In this document: piece by piece, positions 44,040-54,400 of the stretch
Layout: each line of letters begins with the position of its first letter
How positions within the stretch are numbered: position 1 is the stretch's first letter
Notes under the pieces: model-generated
Database searches by the model: none
What the model was told of the DNA's origin: nothing
What the model saw: the letters and a program-made list of their open reading frames with translations, nothing else
Made by a program: the position numbers and the translations under genes
NCBI GenBank assembly: GCA_023105745.1
Contig: JALGQZ010000015.1
Span: forward strand, 16,900,499 to 16,964,498
Origin: Austropuccinia psidii
Taxonomy: Eukaryota > Basidiomycota > Pucciniomycetes > Pucciniales > Sphaerophragmiaceae
Direction: 5' to 3'
DNA: 64,000 bases

Positions 44040-44925
44040 CTCTTGTCCAGGATCCCAATGCTTCACATGTGAATCCTTATGCTTGTGCAGGTTCCAAGAA
44101 TGCTAAAAGTTCCTTACACCTGTGCGGGCTGCCAACCCTTCACACGCAAATTATTACGCTTGTACAAGCTCCTGACAATTCAAAAAACTCGCTACGGCGG
44201 TGCAGGCTCCCGACACCTCCCACGGAATTCCTTACATTCTGCAGGTTCCCAACAATTTAACAGTTTTCTTACACCAGTGCCGGCATCCAATAGTTGACAC
44301 ACAAATCCTGAAGCTTGTGCAGGTTCCTGACAGTGCTGAAAATTTCTTACACCTGTGCAGGCTCCCAACAATTCACATGCTAATCCTTACCCTTGTGAAG
44401 GTTACCCACAATGCTAAAAATTCATTACGCCTGTGCAGGCTTTGGACAATTCACACACCAATCCTTATGCTTGTGAAGGTTAACAACAATGCTGAAAATT
44501 TCTTACGCCTGTGCAGGCTCCCAAAAATTCACACGCCAATCCTTACACTTGTGAAGGTGCCCAACAATGCTAAAAATTTCTTACACCTGTGCAGGCTCCT
44601 GACAATTCACATGCCAATCCTTACACTTGTGAAGGTTCCTGACAATGCTGAAAATTTCTTACGCCTGTGCAGGCTTCTGACAATTCTCACGCCAATCCTT
44701 ATGCTTGTGAAGGTTCCTGACAATGCTGAAAATTTCTAACACCTGTGCAGGCTTCCGACAAATCACACGCCAATCCTTACGCTTGTGAAGTTTCCTGACA
44801 ATGCTGAAAATTCCTTACACCTGTGCAGGCTCCCAGCAATTCACACGCCAATCATTATGCTTGTGAAGGTTCCCAACAATTCACACGCCAATCATTATGC
44901 TTGTGAAGGTTCCCAACAATTGAAG
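44040..44925. repeat. Satellite-like tandem array, about 39-bp unit in about 78-bp dimers
   Basis: Alternating half-units read GTTCCTGACAATGCTGAAAA, TTTCTTACACCTGTGCAGG and CTCCCAACAATTCACACGCC, AATCCTTACGCTTGTGAAG. About 22 half-units can be followed, the most regular between 44330 and 44900. The array shares CCTTACGCTTGTG, CCTGACA and CCCAACA with the 51-bp array at 38640-38935, in the same orientation. The 179-codon open frame at 44200-44739 is an artefact of the repeat. Unit length and lack of spacers rule out CRISPR. Confidence 0.9.
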
Positions 44926-45349
44926 CAATTCAATACATGACTAAGATTAATAGCGTGTGACCATAAGAAAGGCAATGTCTCATGAATCTGGAGTGGATTG
45001 CTTACATGCGGGAACCTCCCGCTTTTTTACAGTTAAGATTTGATATGGCTCTAAACCATGGAAGAAGAAAATTTAGTGGACGTTAACAGTGACTATTGGT
45101 GGATTTTTGGCAAAAGAGGTTCACACAAACAAATACTCACTCAAACCTTTGGTTGGGCACTTACAAAACTTATTCTCACACAATCAGGGATTTTCTCTAA
45201 GGAGGAAATAAATAATTTTTACGTGAACAAATAATTTAATAGAAATTGAATATAACAATGATTGAATACACATAAGTTATTTAAAAGAAAGTATTACAAA
45301 AGAAAAAAAGTGGAAATAATGAGAATTTTTTTAAATTTTTATTTTTCTA
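44926..45349. other. Non-coding interval
   Basis: AT-rich interval between the satellite and the next gene relic, with no open frame or repeat that I can support. Confidence 0.35.
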
Positions 45350-46655
45350 GGAATATGGAGACCATCCCAGTTATGTCCTCCTTTGGATAAGCCTCCAGTG
45401 CCTGGGCAAGGAGGGAGTTTTGTTCCTCCCGCAATTCCCAGTGAATCTCATTTCAATAAGTTGCATCCATGAAAGGAATCATGTGAAGCAAGCAGTGATG
45501 CTCCAACAAGATTTGGTTGATTGATTTGTGGACAATGGCTCAAGGAATCATCAAAGTCAGTTGTAAGTTGGTAAATTCCTGGCAAGCGTCATTGTGGGAA
45601 TGAGAGGGGCTTTGCACCGGGGGGAGGAGGCGTTGGGGCTCTTGGGAGAACTGGGAGGGAACCGGGGTTGGTGTGGAGAGGGGGGAAACAGGATGGGAAG
45701 GGGGGATCCAATGGGCGTATCTTTGATGATAATTATTGAGCGGGTAGTGAAGAGACGAGCTGGAGATGGTCGAAGAAAAGGTGAGGAGAAGTTGATAGGA
45801 GTGAAGAAAGAGAAGTGGGGACTTACCAAAAGGTTCCTCCATGGATTGTGTAGGAGCCACCTCAGGTTCTGGCTCACAAGTCATAAAGTCCTGAGGTGGT
45901 TGGGAGGATGGACTTTGGCCAGGAATAGGTGGCTCTTTGGTTCTAGAGGGTTCTAAAAAAGGAGTTAGAGTCAGTTAACTTGACTCAAAAGTGAAATTGA
46001 AAATGAAATGAAACTTTGGCTGCTTACTGCGGAAGAATTCGTCTGACCATCGGGTGCCACTCAGGCCTGGAGTGGGTTGCCGTGGGGTTCGCTCGCAAGG
46101 CAAACTAGGAACAGGAGAGTCTTGTTGGGGGGGATTTAGTGGGTTTTTTTCTATGAGGAATGTAAAAAAGTCAGTATTATTTCATGAAGGGAAATGAGAT
46201 AAGGAGGAGAAAGGAAACTTACTTTGGCATTTGAATCCCATTGGTGACAACCGGCCCAAGCTTGAATGTCCTCTTGCCATTGCCATCCTTCATTGGCCAG
46301 ATAATCACTTCACTCAGGTCAAGGAGTGAAGTGACCATCAGATGGTGGCCTAGGAGGGGGGGTGGACAAATTGATACTTCAGGGGACAGGGCTAATTGTC
46401 CGGAATTGTTCCTGTCGGCCTGCTTGGGGTCCTGGTGTCCATTGCCACTCAGATATGGCTTCATCGTTGTTGACCAGAATGGAGTCCTTGCAAGGGCATC
46501 TTGTGCAAGCACTCCTCTGGCTGTGTGGTCGGAAGGGGCGGACAACAAACAAACATTTCTTGTGTGCTGGTCGGCAAGCATCACAAGCATTGGTCGTTGT
46601 CGAGGAACAAATGCAGGAGATACCCCACTTGGTGCATAAAGTGCACAACATTTAA
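45350..46655 (-). pseudogene. Cys-cluster, Pro-rich multi-exon gene, decayed
   Basis: Read on the minus strand from 46655. Exon 1 starts MLCTLCTKWGISCICSS and contains a Cys cluster (C-x2-C-x6-C-x-C, then DACRPAHKKC), a Zn-binding-like pattern, followed by RPFRPHSQRS. The same frame continues past stops through SINLSTPPPRPPSDGHFTP and NEGWQWQEDIQAW to a donor GTAAGT near 46221. Exon 2 (about 46155-46030) has QDSPVPSLP..TPRQPTPG. Exon 3 (about 45955-45833) has TKEPPIPG and EPEPEVAPTQSMEEPFG with donor GTAAGT. Exon 4 (45770-45350) has a Pro/Ser-rich part, then NDACQEFTNLQLTLMIP, LLHMIPF and AQALEAYPKEDITGM. At least five stops, mostly TGA where CGA (Arg) would fit, interrupt it. This resembles an abundant rust-specific repeat-associated family I recall; its function is unknown. 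Confidence 0.55.
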
Positions 46656-47747
46656 AAACAAAACAATTGAGGTGAGTAACTGAATAGAAAGTAAACAATA
46701 AAGAAAGAAAATGAAGATGTAAGATGAATTATATAAATTTAAAAGGGAAACAATGTAAGGATGCTCTAGTCGGAAGCTTTTAAAAGTCTGGAAAAGAGCT
46801 GTGAAGGAAAAAAATAATTAATATTGGAACATAATGTGGACAAATTTTTTAAAAGGAGGAGACACACAAGGTGGATATAAGTGGGGTTCTGAAAGTATCA
46901 GCAGGAAAAACAAACAGGCAAAAAGAAGGGGAGTGGGTTTAGTGGAGTGGAAAGGCAGGAAGACCAAGGGGAATACGCACAAGAAGGACAACAGCGGGTG
47001 AGCTTGAACAAAGTGGAGCGGGTGAGAAAGAAAGTGAAGGGCTTGTTGTTTGAAGATGGTCTTTTATACCATGGTGAAGCTGAGATGATCTCAGCAGTTG
47101 CAGCACCAGCAAAACTCTCAGCTTCAAGGCATGTGGGCAAAATTGAATCTCAGTCACAGCCAATGCTGCAACTGAGAAGGGAAATGCTTGTGTGAGGCAG
47201 AAGAACAATGGGGTTCTGGGTGAGTATTGCAATTTGTTGAGTTGTCAAGCTCAGTTAAATCCCCTTTGTTTCCTTAAATAGCCACCCAATCACCCAGCAG
47301 GGTTGTTGTGAGGCCCTTGTTGAATGTGCATGGTGGGTGCAATGCACAAGTGCCCCATGCAGAAATGCACGTGCATTTGGTCACAAGTGACCGTGGCGAG
47401 ATTACCGGCCATATGGCCTGGTGATAGCGTTTGAACAAAGGGGGGGCTGTAAGACAAGTGCATACAGCGTGAGCCGGCTCAACCCATTGCTCAGGTCTGC
47501 TTTGGGGTCATAATTGAAATGCTCAGTGGCTGCACATTTGAATTGCACAGTTTTTGAGCTATTGATATAACAATATCAAATGCACCATGCTGAGCAATAG
47601 CTAGGTCATTTTGGTAAGCACACAATCTGAGCATTTGGCACAGCATCGGATCACATTTCAGCCAGGTGCAGCATATGACACACTTGGGTGAAGTGCTCAA
47701 ACCTGAGCCTTCCAATGAACTATTGCAAAAATGGTCCTGACCATGGC
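46656..47747. other. Interval left of element B
   Basis: Richer in GC and CpG than the retroelements. Open stretches on both strands at 46898-47232 overlap and none carries a known motif; the plus-strand one (46947-47195) is Glu/Lys-rich. The sequence is continued after element B at 58745, so 46656-47747 and 58745-60300 formed one stretch before the insertion. Confidence 0.4.
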
Positions 47748-49929
47748 TGTGAGCCTGTGAGGTATGTTCAACATACCCATAAGGCCACAAATGATTTTAT
47801 AAACAGTTAAATTTGTCTTAAACAGACTTTTTAATTGAATTTAAAATAAAAAATAATAAAAAATAAGTATAACTTTTTTTTGGATAAACAAAGTTATAAT
47901 TATTATGTCATTTTTGGATTCTACACCAAAAATAACCTAGGGTACACCCATAGGGTGTTATACCCAAAACCACTTATTTTTTATGTTATTGGAAGATTTA
48001 AGAATCTCACAGTACCAATGTAACTTTTTTAACATTTTTTAAAAATTGTTAAATTTAAGCTTAATTAAGCTTAAATTTAAAGTTACATAAGGTTTATGCA
48101 ACTTTACCAAAATTTTAGTTAAAATTAAGGTGTGGTGTATATTTACTGAATTGGCTAAGGATTTGCCATACAGAATGTAAATCCTGCGTGAGCTCAATTT
48201 AAAAGGGTTTAAGGCCATAGTATGGCTTTAAATAAATAAAAGGGCAAAATCCACGCAGAAAGGTGGGACAAAGGAAAAAGACCAAATAGAGCTGGGGTAC
48301 CCAACTTTTTGGATCTGCAATGATTCAATTAAGGTTGTCCACCTGTATTGGAGGATTTTCAACCTTATTTAAACTTTAAGATTAGACTTTGATCCAACCT
48401 TAAGGTTTAAACTGGTTTTATCCTAAATTGGACAGGAATTTCAAGCTGCCAAGAGGGTAAATCCCAATAAGCAGGCTTGGAATCAAGGTTTTAAGAACTG
48501 TCAAAGCTTAATCAAGCTTAAAAAGCTTAAATAAGCTTAAAACTTTAAGGTTTCAATCATCAAAACCTTATCAAAACTTAAGGTTTTGTGTGTATTGCTA
48601 TTTTACGTGGAAAAATAGTAATAACTTCAAAAATTCATTAAAAATCCAAATCTTAATGGATTTGCTTGAAAATTTCACACAGCTTAGAATTTAATATTAT
48701 CAATATATAAATTAAATTTTAAGTATCTTTTATTAATAAGTTTCCTGGGTAATTAGCCTGGAAAATTACTTTTTTAATTAAGCTTAAAGAAAATTATGAT
48801 TTCTTTAAAAATTAATTAAAAATTCAGTTTAAGAGATTTCTGCTTGAAACTCTGATTTTATGTTGTTCATGTGATGAACTTCAATATAAATAAACTTATT
48901 TTATATTAAAACTTAAAATAATTAAACTAAATGAGGATTAAAGTTACTTGGAGTTAAGAATAACACTGGTAACTTTAAATTGGAAGTAAAAATAAGTTGC
49001 CTTAAGTTAAGAACTTAATTTTTAAGCATGGTTTTTCAGTTTTGACCTGAGCACGCCCTCTACATCCATTATGAATCATGAGAGCTGCTCTGTAGACATA
49101 AAAAGAGTCTTTTCATCACTGTTTTTGTCCATAATTCATAATCAATCCAATCATATTAGACATTTAAACAGGTAAAGTTTTATTAAATATAAAATCTTAT
49201 TATTAAAAGTAATTCTTAAGTTATTTTTATTCTTTAAATTAAAGAATTGAAGTCATAGAATTCAGATTATTGTTGTAATCATCTATAATAACTTTTATTA
49301 TATAAAATTATCATCTTAAATATCTTTTAAAATCCACAAATTCCTCTCAAAAACTCTTTAATCATAAATTTTAGTATAAAAAGTTGTTTTATCTTTGATT
49401 TTATTGATTTTTGGCGTGTTTTTAACTTATAATCATTATTTAATATAATAACTGTTGTTTTATAACTTGTTGTATTAAATAAATATTATAAGTAAGTTTT
49501 CTTTAAAGTTCTATATTTTTTTTTATCTATTATTAGTTTTTTTATATAAAATTTTATTCTATAAAGAATTATTTCTGCACAGTGTGTGATTAATTCTTTT
49601 TATAAATAATATTTATATTATTTATAAGTGGTTAATATTCTTATTTTCCACGTGTAATTGTCTCATTAAGAGCTTTACACTTCTTATTGTTATAACTGTC
49701 AGTGACTATAACAATAATAGAATAATTATAATTTATTATAATTATTATTTTTTTTTATTATTATATATTATAATAATAATTAAATTTATTTTTTTATATA
49801 ATTATTTTTAATAATTATATTTAAATTTGTGGTTATAATATTTCATTATATTATATTTTTCTACTGAGGACAGTCATAGTACTCTTGATATTGTTACTAT
49901 TATCAAGAGTTTCATAGACAAACCTTACA
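47748..49929 (+). repeat. 5' LTR of element B (2182 bp)
   Basis: Starts TGTGAGCCTGTGAGG and ends AAACCTTACA. It should hold the element promoter, which I cannot pinpoint. The last 250 bp are extremely AT-rich (TTATTATAAT runs). Differences from the 3' LTR include C against T in GTACACC(C/T)ATAG and G against C in AACTGTT(G/C)TTTT. Confidence 0.97.
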
Positions 49930-49931
49930 TT

Positions 49932-49945
49932 TGGGGGCCTGGCCG
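49932..49945 (+). other. Candidate primer binding site of element B
   Basis: TGGGGGCCTGGCCG begins two bases after the LTR end. It starts with TGG, as expected for pairing to a tRNA 3' CCA end. The complementary tRNA tail would read CGGCCAGGCCCCCA. I cannot name the tRNA from sequence alone. Its GC content stands out from the AT-rich surroundings. Confidence 0.55.
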
Positions 49946-50491
49946 TGATTTTAAACCAATTTTTGGGACATAAATCATATTCTAGACCTTATTTTACTGT
50001 TTTTTGACGTAAAATTGCCATATTTGTCTTAATATTGGCTTTTTTTTTTTTTTTGGGACTTATCCCTTATAAATAATCTTTATAATATTAATAAAGTTAT
50101 TTTTTCTTAAGAATATTGTTTGAAACAATATACTATTGAGTGACTTGGAATAAATTTCTTTTGTCTAACCAGTGGCTTTTTCACATCACAGACTTGAAAT
50201 TTATTCTTTGAGTTATTCTAGTATAAAGTGAATAATAAATATAATTTTGATTAATAACTTGTTAATTGCATAATTATTATTTCTTTAAAGAAAATAATAA
50301 ATCAAATAAAAAATCTTTTAAAAAAATAAAAATCTTTACTAAAAACATTTTTTCTTTTTATCTTAGACATTTTTCTTTATTTTTGACGTAATTTGCCATA
50401 AATTACATAAACACAACTTTACTCAATAAGTTGAGTTTATAAGTTATTTTTTATTGTTTGATAAAATAACTTATATTTTTAATTTCTCTAG
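49946..50491 (+). other. Element B leader, non-coding
   Basis: AT-rich leader between primer site and the first exon supported here. It should contain the first donor site of ORF1 and perhaps the packaging signal. A T-run lies at 50041-50054. No open frame of note. A branch-like TTGACGTAA motif occurs at 50005 and again at 50393. Confidence 0.4.
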
Positions 50492-51437
50492 TGTCTTCCA
50501 TCAGAGAAAATTCTTCAGACTCTGAAGCCTCAGAGTCAAGTATTGAAATTCAAACCAGCCCAGCACCAAGGGGTTTAATAACCAAAGAGCCCTTTAAAGG
50601 TCCTGCAGGTGAATTCAATCCATTTTTACTTTATTTTTTATCAAAATTGACGTGAAATGACTCCTACTAGAAGTGGAAGCAATTACTCCATCCAATCAAA
50701 TGGATCTGGACCAGGACATTCCAGCCATAAATCCAAAAGGCAAGAATGTCCTCCCAGAGGAGAGGCACAAATGGAGGATGCCAGAACTTCCACCAGTTCC
50801 CAAAGGTTAGCCAGCACCTTTGAACCTCTTATTGAGAGTCCAGAAGCTGATATAACTGCTATTGCTGTTAGACCTGAACCATTTCCAACAGGCAACTGTG
50901 GAAATTTATCAATCCCAATGGAAAAACTGGTTCCTGGCGTCAAAACAACAAGAGTGGGAACTCCTTCCAAGTCTTTGGATAGGCACCATGAACTCTTATC
51001 TTCAAGTGAAGAAGTTCATGGGGCCAGAAAAGACAGAAGATCTTCTATTGGGTTGGACACCAATGTCTGTCAAAGGACAAGTCCAACAGATAAAAGCTTG
51101 GTTGAAAAACCAAAGCATGTTATCAGAAGACCAGAAGAAGAAGTTGGCCCAGGGCAAGGACAACAGCCAAGTGGAAGCTCCTCAAGCATCCACCAGCAAA
51201 AATCCGCCTCAACAAGTGCTAAACAAGCCCAAGCAAGCCCCAAAGACCAACCAGAAGGGCAAGCAAAAGGCAAAGGGAAAGGCAAAGCCCAAGTGGAACA
51301 AGCCCTACCCTCAGAATTACAGAATTCCAAAGAAGGAAAAAACAGCCATGGACAATGTGTTCAATATGGCAAGAACTTTGATGGAATTCAAAAACAAGGA
51401 GGAGGAAAGATTGAACCAATCCTTTCCAAAGAAATAG
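50492..51437 (+). CDS. Element B ORF1: spliced gag-like protein overlapping Gag-Pol in another frame
   Basis: Exon at 50492-50608 follows an acceptor TTTCTCTAG and reads [24 protein letters not shown]. Intron 1 (50609-50670, GTGAAT..CTACTAG) has TTGAC as a branch-like site. Exon 2 is 50671-50805 ([26 protein letters not shown]). Intron 2 (50806-50871, GTTAGC..TGTTAG) holds stops TAG at 50808 and TAA at 50853. Exon 3 is 50872-51437 ([47 protein letters not shown]). Spliced, these give about 272 residues if an upstream exon supplies the A of a split ATG. The first part is Ser/Glu-rich, the middle aromatic, the end Lys-rich. Element A preserves the frame and both intron positions that can be seen. 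The role is unknown; nucleic-acid binding is inferred from the basic tail. The first exon is not located. Confidence 0.72.
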
Positions 51438-54400
51438 ACCCTGTAAAGCTTGTAACTTACTTTGAATCTTGTAATAAAGAAATTATGGCAAAATTTAAAG
51501 CATTTGATCATGTCCAACAAAAGCTGGGCAATGAGATAGTACAAGTTAAAGACCAACAAAAGACCATTATTGGCCTTGAAAATGTTAACAAGGCAAATAT
51601 TTTGTCTTTGACGCAAATTTGTGAAAGACTTGAGCATAAAGTTACCTTACTCAATCAACCAGATGAGAATTCAATTTCTTTTATAACTGGACAGTTAAGA
51701 GAATTGAAAATACAAGTTCAAAACTTGGAAAATTCAACTGGCCACAATGCAGCTCTTTTTCAAGAACAATTGGAAAAAAGTGATAAAGCAAGACTTGAAT
51801 TGAAAGAAGATATTCAATCAAGTATTAATAATATATCACTAAAACATGAATTGCCAAGGCAATCCACACCATTTCTTGACAGAAATGATCTTAACTTGAA
51901 TAATGATTTACATCATACAATTTCGAGTAATGATGTGGAAACTGCTTGCAATTTCAAAGACATTCCAAGATTAGAGGAATGGCCAACCTTCAGTGGTGAA
52001 GGAGAATATAATCATATGGAATTTATGAAAACAATTGATATGTTCAAAGAAGACTTTAACATACCAGATGAATACATAAGTGCCAGATTACACTCATTAT
52101 TTACCAAATCAGCTAAGAAATGGTATTATAAAATGAGACAAGACCATGGAAAACATTCCTGGCCTTGGTGGAAAGAACAAGTTATTTCCAAATGGGCAAA
52201 TGATTCCTGGAGATTTAGAATGGAAAATTCTTTTGAGGAAGCCATTTTTAATATTGAGAGGGACAGGCCCATGACTTGGTTTCTTAAACAGAAGGACAGA
52301 TTAACTGCCCTTCATCCTAATATGTCTGAACCAATGGTACATAAAAGGATATTAAGAAAGTGTGGTGGTGACCTTGAGCATGCTATAAGAAGCAGATGTA
52401 TTGAGCCCTGCTCTACAGAAGATTATATCAATGCTATGGAGGATATCACTACTAGAACAAAAATTGGAAGAAATTGGTATAAACCCCCAATAGACAACAA
52501 GACTAGTGGGAAACCAATTTCAAAACCAAATAAACCACATGACAGACCTCCTTTGAAATGTCATAAATGTGGAAGCACATCTCATTTAGAAAACACTTGT
52601 CCAAAAAAGACAAGAGTCAATGAGATAAGTGTTGAAAAAGTGGAAGACACAAAAGAAACTGAGGTAGCTTTACATGAAAGTGATTCTGAGCCTTCAGAAG
52701 AAGAAGAAGTATCAGAAGAACTTAGTATAGAAAATATTAATGTTTCTTTTGAGGTCACTGAGGTACATACTCACTTACCACAGTACAGTGATGAATGTAT
52801 GGATCTCATACATGTGCAAGATGCCAAAATGCAAAAAACCAAACCTGCGAGAGGTAAAGGTTATACAGCTGGGTCATCTTGTATCACTAATATTGTGATA
52901 AATAACACAGAAGCCAAGATACATCTTGACTCAGGTGCTTTTTGCACTTGTGTTGGGAAAGATTACCTTGACAAAATTTATACCAATTGGCAAGACAAGT
53001 TGATGCCAATTGAAGGTGTAAAATTCAGCAGTGCTAGCCAGAATATGCATCCTTTGGGCATATTTGAAGCTGCAATAATATTTCCTCATCCTGCAGGAAG
53101 TATGAGATTGAAAGCTGAATTTGTTGTTATGAATAATTGTACTTCACAACACTTTATACTTGGAAATGATTATCTCAATATCTATGGTATTGATATTAAT
53201 AATCATAAGGACAGATATTTCACTATAGGGGAAAATAAAAGGCAGAAATTTGCTTTTTCTCCAGAAAGAAAAGAAATTACTGTCATTCAACAAGTAAAGA
53301 ATGTTAATAAAGAAAGATTTGTGTCAGATCAATTAAGTGAAGCACAAATTAGTCCTGAATTAACACCAGAAATGAAGGAAGAACTTATTGAAATTTTATT
53401 TCAATACAGAGAAGCCTTTGCTTCTGATAATGAACCACTTGGGGCTATAAAAGGCCATGAGGTGGACATTATGCTTAATGTGGAAAGGCCTTATCCGCCA
53501 CTATTAAGAAGACCAGCTTACCCAGCTAGCCCTAGGGCTAGAGAAGCATTAGAAAATCATATTAATGAACTAATGGAACTGGGAGTTCTTAGAAAAGTTG
53601 GACACAATGAGGAAGTTGAAGTCACAACTCCAGTAATCATTACTTGGCATAATGATAAGTCAAGGATGGTTGGTGATTTTAGAGCACTGAATACCTATAC
53701 TATTCCAGACAGGTATCCAATCCCTAGAATCCATGAGACTTTGACTCAATTATCCAAAGCAAAGTTTATTACTTCCATGGATGCTCTTAAAGGCTTCCAT
53801 CAGAATGTTTTAACACCTCATGCAAGGAAATTATTGAGAATAATAGCTCATTGTGGTATTTATGAATATTTGAGGATGCCTTTTGGTATTAAAAATGCAC
53901 CCTCTCATTATCAAAGAATGATGAATGCCATATTCCCACATGAATTATCAGAGGGATGGTTAATCATTTATATTGATGACATTATCATTTGTTCAGAAAC
54001 CTGGCAATCACATTTAGAGAGACTTTCATTAGTACTTAAGAAAATTCTACAAGTGAACATGAAAATTTCTCTTAAAAAATGTAATTTTGGGTTTCATGAG
54101 TTGAAAGCTCTGGGACATGTAGTATCAGGACTAAGCCTTGGTGTTGACAAAAACAAAGTGGCTGCAGTTTTACTGAAACAAATTCCCCAGAACAAAAAAG
54201 AGATGATGTCTTTCTTAGGATTTGCCAGCTATTACAGGCAACACCTTAAAGATTTTGCAATCCATGCCAGATCATTATACAGAATTTGTGATCAACAAAC
54301 TGTTTTTGAAATGACACAGGAGAGAATTCAAGCATATGATAAAATCAAGTATGCCTTGACCAATGCACCATTATTATTGATGCCAGACTGGAAACTTCCT

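Noticed and set aside
44200..44739. 179-codon open frame with a repeating HLCRLPTIHTPILTLVKVP-like peptide
   Set aside because: It is the translation of a 78-bp dimeric satellite, whose length is a multiple of three, so any open frame stays open. No evidence of a real protein.
44040..44925. CRISPR-like array
   Set aside because: Units are contiguous and all parts repeat; there are no unique spacers and no cas genes, and the context is eukaryotic.
45594..45956. Plus-strand Gly/Arg-rich open frame
   Set aside because: Antisense of the Pro/Ser-rich exon of the minus-strand Cys-cluster gene.
46898..47232. Overlapping open frames on both strands left of element B
   Set aside because: No motif, no homologue recognised, and both strands open over the same bases; cannot tell which, if any, is coding.
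51425..51440. -1 frameshift heptamer at the ORF1 stop
   Set aside because: The bases TTTCCAAAGAAATAG do not fit X-XXY-YYZ in the ORF1 phase, and element A differs here, so no slip site is claimed.
50683..51637. Minus-strand open frames under element B gag
   Set aside because: Antisense shadows of two overlapping sense frames; not matched in element A.
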